A DNA stretch of 64,000 nucleotides, from positions 4,588,001-4,652,000 of the forward strand of contig NZ_CP194902.1 of NCBI RefSeq assembly GCF_051027545.1, written 5' to 3'. This DNA comes from Methylocaldum sp002005105 (lineage in GTDB: Bacteria; Pseudomonadota; Gammaproteobacteria; Methylococcales; Methylococcaceae). Under the pieces are notes generated by a model. The model was not told the DNA's origin. It saw only the letters and a list, made by a program, of their open reading frames with translations, and searched no databases. A program made the translations under genes and the position numbers. Within the stretch, counting starts at the first letter, position 1; every line of letters starts with the position of its first letter. This document shows, one piece after another, positions 17,017 through 25,720 of the stretch.

Positions 17017-18054
17017 ATGACCAACCACGTCATAACGCTCACCACCCGCGACGGGCAGCAGGTTCGTTTCACCTGCGAAACCGAACAGAATCTTCTCGCC
17101 GCCGCCGAGGAGGAAGGCATCGTACTTCCATCCTTGTGCCGGGACGGCGGCTGCGGCGCCTGTCTCTGTACCCGCGTCGACGGCGATTACCATCTGGACA
17201 GCTATAATCCGCAGGCGCTGCCCCCGGACGCCGCGGCTCGCGGCGACCTGCTGCTGTGCCGGGCCCATCCGCAAAGCGACCTTTCGCTCGAAGCGCCTTA
17301 CGATTTCGACCGCATCCGCTTCGAAGCGCTGGCGAGCCGCCCCGCCGAAATCGTCGAGTTGGCGCCCATTGCCGAAAACACCGTACGCCTGCTGCTCCGG
17401 CTGCAGCCGGACAGCAGCGGCGGACAGGCCGCGGAATTCGAACCGGGGCAGTACATGAGTCTGGAAATTCCCGATTCCGGCATCAGCCGCGCCTACTCCA
17501 TCGCCAATACATCCAACTGGACCGGAGAGCTGGAGTTTCTGATCCGGCTGCAGCCGGGCGGAACATTCTCCACCTATCTGGAGCGGGAGGCGAAGACCGG
17601 CCAGCGCATCGACGTGCGCGGCCCCAGCGGCCATTTCGTGCTGCAGGCGCAGAGCCTACGGCCTCGCTATTTCGTCGGGGGCGGCACCGGCTTGGCGCCT
17701 TTGCTGTCCATGCTGCGCCATATGGCCGAGTTGCAAGAACCGCAACCGGCGCGGCTCTATTTCGGCGTCAATCGCGAAGCCGAATTGTTCTGCCTGGACA
17801 CGCTTCGGGAACTCACCGAGGCTCTGCCTCGGCTTAAAATCGAGCTTTGCGTGTGGCATCCGGAGCCGTCATGGGCCGGATTTCGCGGCACCCCGGTCGA
17901 TGCGTTACGGCGCGACCTCGAACAAGGCGGACCGGCGCCGGATCTTTATCTGTGCGGTCCGCCCGCGCTAATCGATGCTGCGGCGGAGACGGCGCGTGCT
18001 TTCGGAATCTCCGATGAACACATCTTCAGCGAGAGGTTCTTGCCTTCGAACTGA
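17017..18054 (+). CDS. Ferredoxin-flavin NAD(P)H oxidoreductase, MmoC-like, probable Hcp reductase
   Basis: A 345-residue electron-transfer protein. An N-terminal plant-type [2Fe-2S] ferredoxin domain has Cys41, 46, 49 and 81. An FAD domain (RAYSIAN) and an NAD domain (GGGTGLAPLLSML; YLCGPPALIDAA) follow. The order and many stretches (SCREGGC-like loop, QALPPD, FEPGQYM, YFGVN, VWHP) match MmoC, the soluble methane monooxygenase reductase (348 aa), closely. E. coli Hcr has the ferredoxin domain at the other end. No mmo hydroxylase genes are present and the gene follows hcp, so I infer that it feeds electrons to Hcp. I start at the ATG at 17017, preceded by TTGGAGAA. Confidence 0.85.
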   Translation: MTNHVITLTTRDGQQVRFTCETEQNLLAAAEEEGIVLPSLCRDGGCGACLCTRVDGDYHLDSYNPQALPPDAAARGDLLLCRAHPQSDLSLEAPYDFDRIRFEALASRPAEIVELAPIAENTVRLLLRLQPDSSGGQAAEFEPGQYMSLEIPDSGISRAYSIANTSNWTGELEFLIRLQPGGTFSTYLEREAKTGQRIDVRGPSGHFVLQAQSLRPRYFVGGGTGLAPLLSMLRHMAELQEPQPARLYFGVNREAELFCLDTLRELTEALPRLKIELCVWHPEPSWAGFRGTPVDALRRDLEQGGPAPDLYLCGPPALIDAAAETARAFGISDEHIFSERFLPSN

Positions 18055-18155
18055 AGAGCCGGCCCACTCGCGGAATCGACCTTCCCATCGTTCGCGCGAG
18101 GCGATATCGATTACTCACTCCCCCAGGCCTAATCGAACGACTGAGCAATGAATCA

Positions 18156-18866
18156 TCAACGGGCCGATCTACCGCTATGCGCCTTCGCCCGCCGCAATAA
18201 GATGCCTTCCCTGACCAGTGCGGTTTCGAAGTCCGGGAAATCGCGAGCAGACCCGCCGGCCCTCGCCCAAAGCGCCTGCAATCGCGCTGCCGCGAAGCGG
18301 CTCTCGCATTCCCCCTCCGGCAGAAAACCCAGCGCCTTGGCGGCATCTACAGCGAGATCGGATAGAGCCGGTGCCGCCTTGGCCCAGACTCCGCGCAGTT
18401 CGCGCAAGAAGATATTGACCGTCGTGGGTCCGATACCCTTCGCCAGAGCGATCAACCTTCGTTCGAGATCCTCCGCGGATTCCGCTTTCGCATGCAGCCT
18501 GTTGAGACTTCCCTGATAGTCCTCCAGCAAGGACCGCGACAGGTTTAGGAGCTTGGTGGCGGTCTTAAAGTCATAACGGGTATACCCGCCCGTATCCAAT
18601 ACCGCCACCAACCCGTTCCAGCCACATTCGATAATGGCTTCGGGAGTCGTCAGCTTCGTCTCCGCGAAAGCCCGGTAAGTGCGCGCCGCCAGCCGTTCGG
18701 AAATGCGCGCTCCGAATAAAACGGCCGCAAGAAGCCATTTGAAAAGTTCGCCGTCGTCCAGCCCGGCGACATCGATACCCAGTTCGGCGGAAAAGCGGCC
18801 GCGGCGAGCGGCAACCAAATCGGCGGGCGACAAATGTTCGGTTTCCGTTTGAGCCAATTCGGTCAT
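18156..18866 (-). CDS. HhH-GPD-type DNA glycosylase-like protein
   Basis: A 236-residue helical protein. The segment near residues 140-165 (LAKGIGPTTVNIFLRELRGV) is a helix-hairpin-helix of the endonuclease III/AlkA superfamily, and SDLAVDAAKALG follows at the place where the catalytic aspartate normally lies. It lacks the C-terminal four-cysteine iron-sulfur loop of Nth and MutY. This fits a divergent base-excision glycosylase, but substrate and activity are unknown. It is 11 bases downstream of the peptidase gene and probably co-transcribed; AGGTGG precedes the ATG. Confidence 0.65.
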   Translation of the reverse strand: MTELAQTETEHLSPADLVAARRGRFSAELGIDVAGLDDGELFKWLLAAVLFGARISERLAARTYRAFAETKLTTPEAIIECGWNGLVAVLDTGGYTRYDFKTATKLLNLSRSLLEDYQGSLNRLHAKAESAEDLERRLIALAKGIGPTTVNIFLRELRGVWAKAAPALSDLAVDAAKALGFLPEGECESRFAAARLQALWARAGGSARDFPDFETALVREGILLRRAKAHSGRSAR

Positions 18867-18877
18867 GCCTTACCACC

Positions 18878-19750
18878 TCAGGATGCGCCATTCGCACAAT
18901 CCAGCAGCGCCAGATACAAGCCTCGGACGACCGCTGCAAAGGACTCGTAATGAAGCCTATCCGGCCGGTCGCCAGCCGTGTGATACCAGGGATTTCGATA
19001 AAAGGCCGTGTCCGTCACCATGATCGCCGAATAGCCCTGCCTCCAGAAGGAAAAGTGGTCGCTGAGCGCAACGCCGGGCACGAAGAACGGAGCCGCGAGA
19101 TGCTCGATCGGAAATTCCGAATTCCGGCGAAATGCACGCACGAGGCGTAGCAAACTGCTCCGAGAATGTCGGTTGGACACGAAGGCGATGAAATTGGCGC
19201 GGTCGGGATAAACGTACTTGAGCAGCACCGGATATCGCTGACTATTGGGTGTATCGTAATAGCATCCCAGCATCTCGAGCGAAACCATGAAGCGGATCCG
19301 ATCGCCCCGCTCCTTGGCGGCTTTGGCGTAAATGAGGCTGCCCATATGGCGTCCCGCGAAAAACGGCGCTTCCTCGTTCACGAAGGCCACAAAGCGGACG
19401 GTCTTTTCCGGCTCGGAGCTCATGAACAAGCGCGACAGCTCCAGCAGCGCCGCGACGCCGCTGGCGTTGTCGTCCGCACCGGGACTTCCGAATACGGTGT
19501 CGTAATGGGCTCCGATCAAGACGATATCGAGCGGATAACGGGTTCCATGCCGCTCTGCCTCAAGATTGGCGCATTCGATCCCTTTCACCGTATAGGCGAG
19601 CCGGTTTACCGGATAACCCTGGGCTTCCCATTGCCCCGCGATGTAGCGCTCGGCGGCATGCAAGGCCTCCGGCAGCATCAGGTTTCGCTCGCCTATTTGA
19701 TCGGCCAAAGTGTAAACGTGCATTTTCAATGCATCGGCCACCTTTTCCAT
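18878..19750 (-). CDS. M28 family zinc aminopeptidase-like protein
   Basis: A 290-residue protein with the M28 metallopeptidase core: GAHYDTV (first zinc histidine), GADDNASG (bridging aspartate), FVNEEAP (catalytic and zinc glutamates), SLEMLGCY, and YHTAGDRPDRL (second zinc histidine). There is no clear signal peptide, so it may act in the cytoplasm. I prefer the ATG at 19750, which has GAGGGG upstream; an in-frame ATG at 19768 is possible. A glycosylase-like gene follows 11 bases downstream. Substrate unknown; the family is well supported. Confidence 0.8.
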   Translation of the reverse strand: MEKVADALKMHVYTLADQIGERNLMLPEALHAAERYIAGQWEAQGYPVNRLAYTVKGIECANLEAERHGTRYPLDIVLIGAHYDTVFGSPGADDNASGVAALLELSRLFMSSEPEKTVRFVAFVNEEAPFFAGRHMGSLIYAKAAKERGDRIRFMVSLEMLGCYYDTPNSQRYPVLLKYVYPDRANFIAFVSNRHSRSSLLRLVRAFRRNSEFPIEHLAAPFFVPGVALSDHFSFWRQGYSAIMVTDTAFYRNPWYHTAGDRPDRLHYESFAAVVRGLYLALLDCANGAS

Positions 19751-19966
19751 CGCTTGCCGGCCCCTCATAAGGGTGTCTTATAACGGGTCCACGGGGCTCA
19801 TACGACACGAAAACCTGAAATCAGGCTTCCCTTATCTGTCAACGAATAAGGGCGTCACGTCCCTCGGCTGCATCGGCCGTTGCCGTTTGCGGCACCTTGT
19901 GGAGAAGGACATGCCGCTCGGGAGCCTCTCCAATTCGATTGAAGAAAATTCCAAAAAGTTGCGCAC

Positions 19967-19994
19967 AAAAAAGGCCGCTCGAAGCAGCCTTTTT
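19967..19994 (-). terminator. Terminator after secF
   Basis: Read on the minus strand: AAAGGC-TGC-TTCGA-GCG-GCCTTT followed by a run of Ts, 19 bases beyond the secF stop. A good Rho-independent terminator for the tgt-yajC-secDF transcript. Confidence 0.8.
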
Positions 19995-20012
19995 CGTCTG
20001 ATTCAAATGCAC

Positions 20013-20951
20013 TTACGGACGGTTATCAATCGCCCCTTCCTTCTCCGGCAACAGAAGATCCGCGCGGCTGATCCCCAACCGATAGGCCAATGCGCTGGCG
20101 ACGTAGATGGACGAATAGGTCCCCACCACGATGCCGACAATCAAGGCCAGAGCGAAGTTCCGAAGCACTTCTCCACCCCATATGGCCATCGAAATACAGG
20201 CCAGTAAGGTTAGGAAGGAGGTCATCAGGGTACGGCTCAGCGTTTCGTTGATGGACAGGTTGATGACGTCCAAAACCTCGCCGCGCCTGATTTTCCGGAA
20301 GTTTTCGCGAATTCTGTCGAATACCACAATGGTGTCGTTGAGCGAATAGCCCAAGATGGCTAGGACGGCGGCCAGTACGCTCAGATCGAAGTCCAACTGC
20401 AGAATGGAAAACACGCCCAGGATTACGGTGATATCATGCATGGTGGCCAGAATCGCACCGAACGAAAAGCGATATTCGAAACGCCACGCGACATAGACCA
20501 GAATCCCGAGTATCGCCAATAGCAAGGCGACCACGGCGCTTTCGGCGAGGTCTTCGCCCACCTGGGGTCCGACGAATTCGATGCGATGGAGTTCGGCTTG
20601 AACCTCCGGATTCTTGCGGAGCGCCTCCATGACTCGCGTCCTCAGATCGGTGCTCGTGATTTCCGCTTGCGGGGCGAGACGGATCAGAACCTCCTTGGAC
20701 GTTCCGAAATGTTGCACTATCGGATTGGCGAAACCGGCTTCTTTCAGCTGCTGACGCACCTCCTCGAGATTCGCCGGTTCCTGATAACCGACTTCGACAA
20801 TGGTGCCGCCGGTAAAATCGATGGCGAAGTTCAAGCCTTGCCAGCCAAGTGCGATGATCGACGCGAGGCTGACCACGGCGGACAGGACAACCGCAGGCAC
20901 GCGCCAGCGCATGAAGTCGATTGCGTAGCCGCGAGTATTAGTATCGGACAC
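20013..20951 (-). CDS. secF: Protein translocase subunit SecF
   Basis: A 312-residue inner-membrane protein with six helices and the SecF signatures FAIDFTGGTIVEVGYQ near the N-terminus and GYSLNDTIVVFDRIREN in the fourth membrane region. With SecD and YajC it forms the accessory complex that uses proton-motive force to complete Sec-dependent export. The start is a GTG at 20951 placed eight bases after AGGAGATTTGATCA; no better ATG exists. It is the last gene of tgt-yajC-secD-secF and is followed by a terminator. Confidence 0.96.
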   Translation of the reverse strand: MSDTNTRGYAIDFMRWRVPAVVLSAVVSLASIIALGWQGLNFAIDFTGGTIVEVGYQEPANLEEVRQQLKEAGFANPIVQHFGTSKEVLIRLAPQAEITSTDLRTRVMEALRKNPEVQAELHRIEFVGPQVGEDLAESAVVALLLAILGILVYVAWRFEYRFSFGAILATMHDITVILGVFSILQLDFDLSVLAAVLAILGYSLNDTIVVFDRIRENFRKIRRGEVLDVINLSINETLSRTLMTSFLTLLACISMAIWGGEVLRNFALALIVGIVVGTYSSIYVASALAYRLGISRADLLLPEKEGAIDNRP

Positions 20952-20983
20952 TGATCAAATCTCCTGAATTCTTTATATCGGAC

Positions 20984-22828
20984 TCAGATCCACAGTTTGG
21001 CGACTCGCCGCTGGCCGTAGACGAAATTGACCAGCATCCGCGTACACATCACCGCGGTGAACATCGACGTCAAAATCCCGATCGTCAAGGTCACGGCGAA
21101 CCCCTTCACGGGACCAGAGCCGATACTGAACAACATGATCGCCGCAAGAAGCGTCGTGATATTGGAGTCGAAAATGGTGCCGAACGCGCGCTCGAATCCG
21201 GCGTAAATACTGGACTGAATGGAATTGCCGTTACGCAGCTCCTCCTTGATGCGCTCGTAAATGAGCACGTTGGCGTCTACTGCCATACCTATGGTCAGGG
21301 TGATGCCTGCGATACCCGGCAAGGTCAATGTCGCTTGGAGCAACGACAGAATCGACAAAATCAAAGCGACATTAAAGAGCAAGGTGATATTGGCGATGAT
21401 CCCGAACACCTTGTAATAGAGGATCATCACAGCAGCAATCAGGGCAAAACCGATGATGAACGAACGGGTACCCTGCTCGATATTTTCCTTACCCAAGCTG
21501 GGGCCGACGGTTCGTTCCTCGACGATGTCCACCGGCGCGGCCAAAGCTCCTGCACGCAGCAGCAAGGCCAGATTGCGCGCCTCTTCGGTACTATCCAGAC
21601 CGGTAATTTGGAAGCGCTTGCTGAAGCGGTCCCGAATGGTCGCGACGTTGATGACCTCCTCGACCTTTTTCTTGGTGGCCACCTTCCGGCCTTCCACTTC
21701 TCTGGTTTCCGTCTTGGTTTCGATATAGACGACCGCCATCGGCTTGCCGATGTTCTCGCGCGTAACATCGGCCATTTTGCGCGCGCCTATGCCGTTCAGT
21801 GTCACGAACACGGCCGGAGAACCCGACTGAGAATCGAGCCCGGAGGAAGCATCCACGATCTGATCGCCGGTCACGATGATCTTACGCTGCAGCAAGATGG
21901 GCCTGCCGCTTCGATCCTGGTAGAGCCTGGCGCCCAACGGCGTCTTGCCCTCTTCCAGGCCTTGGGCGCTGTGCTCGGTATCCACCAAGCGAAACTCCAG
22001 CGTCGCGGTGGCCCCCAGAATCTCCTTGGCGCGGGCGGTATCCTGGACGCCGGGGAGCTGTACCACGATGCGGTCTTCGCCCTGCTGCTGAATCACCGGC
22101 TCGGCGACGCCAAGTTCGTTAATGCGATTACGCAAGGTCGTGATGTTTTGCGCCACAGCCAGACGACGGATCTCCCGGCGTTCGGGTTCCGACAATCTGG
22201 CGCGCATCACGGTGCCGTCCTCGCCGAGCTCCAAACCGCGAAGTTCTCGCTGCATGACATCCCTGGCCTGGGCCAGCGTTTGGCCGTCCGGGAACTTCAC
22301 TTCGATGGTCTGGTTACTTCTATCGACGGAGAGATAACGGATTTTGCTTTCGCGCAAAAGTGAACGAATGTCTTCCGCATAACGCTCTTCAGCCTGGCGG
22401 ACGGCCGCGTCCATATCCACCTGCATCAAAAAGTGCACGCCGCCCCGAAGGTCCAATCCCAGATACATGGGTTGGGCGCTGATCGCTCTGAGCCAATCCG
22501 GAGTCGACGGCGCGAGGTTGAGTGCTACCGTATAGTTATTTCCCAGCGATCCGGTGAGCAAATCGGCCGCTTTGAGCTGGGTCTCGGTTTCGGTAAAACG
22601 CACCAGAAGCCGCTTCTCAGACAATTCCAACGACTTCGGTTGCATCCCGGCGTCGGTCAGCAGTTTTTCGACTTGAACACGAGTAGCTTCGTCCAGCTTA
22701 GCGCTCCGCAAAGGCGAAAGCTGAACGGACGGATCCTCGCCGAAAAAATTGGGCAGCGAGTAAATCGTCGCCAACACCAATACGGCGATAATCAGAAGGT
22801 TTTTCCACAGTGGAAAGCGGTTTCGCAT
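20984..22828 (-). CDS. secD: Protein translocase subunit SecD
   Basis: A 614-residue protein, the usual length. One N-terminal membrane helix (NLLIIAVLVLATIYSLPNFF) precedes the large periplasmic P1 domain (LGLDLRGGVHFLMQVD) and the C-terminal five-helix block with GIAGITLTIGMAVDANVLIYER, which carries the conserved aspartate used for proton coupling. It works with SecF and YajC on the periplasmic side of SecYEG. It lies 32 bases upstream of secF and 68 bases downstream of yajC in one operon. Confidence 0.97.
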   Translation of the reverse strand: MRNRFPLWKNLLIIAVLVLATIYSLPNFFGEDPSVQLSPLRSAKLDEATRVQVEKLLTDAGMQPKSLELSEKRLLVRFTETETQLKAADLLTGSLGNNYTVALNLAPSTPDWLRAISAQPMYLGLDLRGGVHFLMQVDMDAAVRQAEERYAEDIRSLLRESKIRYLSVDRSNQTIEVKFPDGQTLAQARDVMQRELRGLELGEDGTVMRARLSEPERREIRRLAVAQNITTLRNRINELGVAEPVIQQQGEDRIVVQLPGVQDTARAKEILGATATLEFRLVDTEHSAQGLEEGKTPLGARLYQDRSGRPILLQRKIIVTGDQIVDASSGLDSQSGSPAVFVTLNGIGARKMADVTRENIGKPMAVVYIETKTETREVEGRKVATKKKVEEVINVATIRDRFSKRFQITGLDSTEEARNLALLLRAGALAAPVDIVEERTVGPSLGKENIEQGTRSFIIGFALIAAVMILYYKVFGIIANITLLFNVALILSILSLLQATLTLPGIAGITLTIGMAVDANVLIYERIKEELRNGNSIQSSIYAGFERAFGTIFDSNITTLLAAIMLFSIGSGPVKGFAVTLTIGILTSMFTAVMCTRMLVNFVYGQRRVAKLWI

Positions 22829-22896
22829 GATAGCTGCCTATGAGGCGTGATGCTCGGTATAGTGCATCCGCCGTTGAATTAACTTGCTTAGCCGTT

Positions 22897-23241
22897 TTAT
22901 TTTTCGGCCTTTTTCTTAGCCTTGTAGGTACCCTTCGGCATCAGTGATGCTATGGCATGGCGCTGAACGTATACGTAGGTGTTATCAGCCACTTCCAACT
23001 GAACGAAGTTATCGTCCAAATCCGCTACTCTACCCAGCAGCCCGCCATTGGTCACGACTTCGCTCCCTTTGGTCAGCGACTGGATCATTCTTTTTTGCTC
23101 TTTCGCCCGTCTTTGCTGCGGGAGAACAAATAAGAAAAAGAAAATCAGCAATATAGCCAGCGGTAGAATAAGACCAGCCAACCCCGGCTCTTGCTGGGCC
23201 GGCGCGGCTTGAGCAAATGCGTCGGAAATGAAGAAACTCAT
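22897..23241 (-). CDS. yajC: Preprotein translocase subunit YajC
   Basis: A 114-residue single-pass inner-membrane protein. The helix LAGLILPLAILLIFFFLFVL is followed by the YajC signature PQQRRAKEQKRM and a small cytoplasmic domain (GSEVVTNGGLLGRVADLDD). It is the accessory subunit of SecDF. The ATG is preceded by AAGGACC. Position between tgt and secD is the standard gammaproteobacterial arrangement. Confidence 0.95.
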   Translation of the reverse strand: MSFFISDAFAQAAPAQQEPGLAGLILPLAILLIFFFLFVLPQQRRAKEQKRMIQSLTKGSEVVTNGGLLGRVADLDDNFVQLEVADNTYVYVQRHAIASLMPKGTYKAKKKAEK

Positions 23242-23265
23242 ATTTGGTCCTTGCTTATCTTTCTT

Positions 23266-24393
23266 TTAAAACGCGGCATTATTACACAAAACCTCGCCTT
23301 TTCCTCGTTGCTCATAAAACCGGGCAACGAATTCACTCAGCCTGTTGTCCTCGATCGCTTGCCTGAGGCCGGCCATAAGCTCCTGGTAATAGTAAAGATT
23401 GTGTATGGTATTCAACCGAGACCCTAGAATTTCGCCGCATTTGTCCAAATGGCGGAGATAGGACCGGCTGAAATTTCGGCAGGTGTAGCAACGGCATTCG
23501 TCATCCAGCGGGCGGGTATCGTTCTGATAGCAACTGTTGCGGATGCGGATTGCGCCATGACGCGTGAACAGATGACCGTTGCGGGCATTACGTGTCGGCA
23601 GAACGCAGTCGAACATATCGATGCCGAGCCGCACCGCCTCGACGATGTCCTCTGGAGTACCGACTCCCATCAAGTAACGGGGTCTATCGGATGGCATGTT
23701 CGGCAACAGCGAATTCAAAATGCGCGCCCGGTCTTCCTTGGGTTCGCCCACGGAAAGACCGCCGATGGCATACCCGTCGAATCCGATATTCTTCAAGCCC
23801 TCTACCGACTCGAACCGGAGTTCTTCGTAGACGCCGCCTTGAACGATACCGAACAAAGCCGACGGATTACCCTCATGCGCATCTTTGCTCCGTTCGGCCC
23901 AGCGGAGCGAAAGACGCATGGAATCGGCGGCTTGCTCGTAACTAGCGGGATAAGGAGTACACTCGTCGAAGATCATCACGATATCCGAACCCAAGTCCCG
24001 CTGAACCGCCATCGATTCCTCGGGGCCCAAAAACGTGACGCTGCCATCCACCGGCGAGCGAAACCGGACGCCGGCCTCGGTAATCTTGCGCATAGCACCT
24101 AAGCTGAACACCTGAAATCCACCGGAGTCGGTCAGGATCGGGCGATCCCAATGCATGAAATCATGCAGATCGCCGTGGCGGCGGATGACGTCGGTACCAG
24201 GGCGGAGCATCAGGTGAAAGGTATTTCCCAGCACGATCTCTGCGCCAAGCTCCTTGAGCTCTTCAGGCGTCATTGCCTTGACGGTGCCGTAGGTGCCGAC
24301 GGGCATGAATGCCGGAGTCCGCACGTTTCCGCGCGAAAAGATAAGCTCGCCCCGTCGGGCCCTGCCGTCAGTGCTGCTTACGATAAACTCCAT
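23266..24393 (-). CDS. tgt: tRNA-guanine transglycosylase
   Basis: A 375-residue enzyme that exchanges guanine at position 34 of tRNAs with GUN anticodons for preQ1, in queuosine synthesis. Visible motifs are DSGGFQVFSLG with the catalytic aspartate nearby, YAIGGLSVGEP, and the zinc site CRCYTCRNFSR with a distal histidine (NTIHNLYY). The barrel contains GIDMFDCVLPTRNARNG, whose aspartate is the covalent nucleophile. It heads the yajC-secDF operon, 24 bases from yajC. The partner queA is not in this window. Length and motifs are canonical. Confidence 0.96.
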   Translation of the reverse strand: MEFIVSSTDGRARRGELIFSRGNVRTPAFMPVGTYGTVKAMTPEELKELGAEIVLGNTFHLMLRPGTDVIRRHGDLHDFMHWDRPILTDSGGFQVFSLGAMRKITEAGVRFRSPVDGSVTFLGPEESMAVQRDLGSDIVMIFDECTPYPASYEQAADSMRLSLRWAERSKDAHEGNPSALFGIVQGGVYEELRFESVEGLKNIGFDGYAIGGLSVGEPKEDRARILNSLLPNMPSDRPRYLMGVGTPEDIVEAVRLGIDMFDCVLPTRNARNGHLFTRHGAIRIRNSCYQNDTRPLDDECRCYTCRNFSRSYLRHLDKCGEILGSRLNTIHNLYYYQELMAGLRQAIEDNRLSEFVARFYEQRGKGEVLCNNAAF

Positions 24394-24410
24394 CGGATTT
24401 TTAGATGTGC

Positions 24411-24449
24411 AAAAACAAAAGAGGCCTGACTATCTGAAATAGGCAGGCC
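24411..24449 (-). terminator. Terminator after tRNA-Leu
   Basis: On the minus strand GGCCTG...CAGGCC with an inner CTAT/ATAG pair forms a stem at 24423-24449, followed by TCTTTTGTTTTTG. It ends the tpiA-secG-tRNA-Leu transcript just before tgt starts. Confidence 0.75.
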
Positions 24450-24467
24450 ATCTCGAATCGACGTAAT

Positions 24468-24552
24468 TGGTGCCGATGGTCGGACTTGAACCGACACGAC
24501 TTGCGTCACCACCCCCTCAAGATGGCGTGTCTACCAATTCCACCACATCGGC
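24468..24552 (-). tRNA. tRNA-Leu (anticodon GAG)
   Basis: An 85-base tRNA with encoded CCA. The acceptor stem is GCCGATG paired with CATCGGC, and the TpsiC arm reads CGGTTCAAGTCCG. The anticodon arm is CCATC-TTGAGGG-GGTGG, giving GAG in the loop. A long variable arm marks a class II tRNA. It closely follows E. coli tRNA-Leu(GAG) and keeps the common secG-leuU linkage. Confidence 0.95.
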
Positions 24553-24575
24553 TAAACATGGTCTAACAAGGTTGG

Positions 24576-24956
24576 CTATTTCTCTTGCTCTGCCGGCGGA
24601 AGCGTATCGGCGCTATCGGGCAAATCGGCCTTGTCAGTTGCTGGCGGCTCTTCCACTACCGGAGGAAGATCGCGTTGAGACGGGTCCAAACCAGGACCAT
24701 CAATGATATCAACTTGTTTATTATCCTGTTTATCTGCCAAGTACGCAAGACTCAAACTGGTCACAAAAAACAGTGTAGCCAGCACCGCGGTCGTGCGAGA
24801 CAAAAACGAAGCTGCGCCCCGTGCACCGAACAGGCTATTAGACGCTCCACCGCCAAAGCCCGCTCCGGCATCGGCGCCCCGGCCTTGCTGAAGAAGCACC
24901 AATCCGATGACCGCCAAGGCGACCACGACATGAATAATTGTCAATGCCTGATACAT
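24576..24956 (-). CDS. secG: Protein-export membrane protein SecG
   Basis: A 126-residue SecYEG subunit with two membrane helices (residues about 3-21 and 52-70) and the signature VLLQQGRGADAGAGFGGGAS between them. The C-terminal tail is acidic and proline-rich. I start at the ATG at 24956, preceded by AGGTGAAG; an upstream ATG at 24983 would overlap tpiA. It is 11 bases downstream of tpiA and 23 bases upstream of the tRNA-Leu gene, the order found in many gammaproteobacteria. Confidence 0.95.
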   Translation of the reverse strand: MYQALTIIHVVVALAVIGLVLLQQGRGADAGAGFGGGASNSLFGARGAASFLSRTTAVLATLFFVTSLSLAYLADKQDNKQVDIIDGPGLDPSQRDLPPVVEEPPATDKADLPDSADTLPPAEQEK

Positions 24957-24967
24957 AAAAACTTCAC

Positions 24968-25720
24968 CTAAACCGAATGGCATATCGAGAGAAAGGACTC
25001 GGCATCCAAGGACGCTTCGCCAATTAATCCACCGTCCACGTCGGGCATACCGAACAAGGTACGGGCATTTTCGGGCTTTACACTACCGCCATATAGAATC
25101 CGGACTGAAGCCGATACTTCGGGTTCCCGCTCCGAAATCTTTCGCCGCAAATATTCGTGTATCTCTTGCACTTGCTCGACTGTCGCGGTTCGCCCGGTCC
25201 CGACAGCCCAGACGGGTTCGTAAGCGATCACCGCATTTGCCAGCGATTCAACGCCAGCCATATCAAACACCGCCTCCAACTGCTCGTCTATGACAGTAAA
25301 TGTATTACCCTGTTCACGCTGCTCCAGAGTCTCACCCACGCATAAGATTGGCGTAAGACCGTGATCGAGCGCTTTTTTATAACGCGCAGCCACCAGTTGA
25401 TTGGACTCTCCGTACCGCAGTCGCCGCTCCGAATGCCCGACGATAGCCAGGTCACACCCGAACTCACGCAACATGGGCGCGGAGATTTCACCCGTATAGG
25501 CGCCTTCGTCCTCATCCGCTACATTTTGCGCGCCAAGCAAAATCGCTTTGTTTTCCAACAGTTCGGCTGCCTCGGGTATGAATACATAAGGCGCACATAC
25601 ACCGACCTCTGCCGGAGCGGTTTCCGAAATGCCGGAAAGAATGTTCGTCAGCAATGTTTTTTTACTTTCTCGAGTGCCGTTCATCTTCCAGTTTCCGACG
25701 ACCAGAGGACGACGAACCAT
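24968..25720 (-). CDS. tpiA: Triosephosphate isomerase
   Basis: A 250-residue TIM-barrel enzyme that interconverts dihydroxyacetone phosphate and glyceraldehyde 3-phosphate in the cytoplasm. Active-site elements are visible: GNWKMNG (lysine), VGHSERR (histidine, about residue 94), AYEPVWAVGTG (glutamate, about 166) and the phosphate loop LYGGSVKP. AAGGAG lies just before the ATG. In a methanotroph it serves the ribulose monophosphate and gluconeogenic flow. First gene of the tpiA-secG-tRNA unit. Confidence 0.97.
   Translation of the reverse strand: MVRRPLVVGNWKMNGTRESKKTLLTNILSGISETAPAEVGVCAPYVFIPEAAELLENKAILLGAQNVADEDEGAYTGEISAPMLREFGCDLAIVGHSERRLRYGESNQLVAARYKKALDHGLTPILCVGETLEQREQGNTFTVIDEQLEAVFDMAGVESLANAVIAYEPVWAVGTGRTATVEQVQEIHEYLRRKISEREPEVSASVRILYGGSVKPENARTLFGMPDVDGGLIGEASLDAESFLSICHSV

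Noticed and set aside
17017..18054. Identification of the MmoC-like gene as a true soluble methane monooxygenase reductase
   Set aside because: No mmoXYBZD genes are in the window and the gene directly follows hcp; similarity alone does not make it part of soluble methane monooxygenase.
21335..22363. A 342-residue plus-strand frame opposite secD
   Set aside because: secD is certain here, and the antisense product is rich in Gln, His and Arg with no domain.
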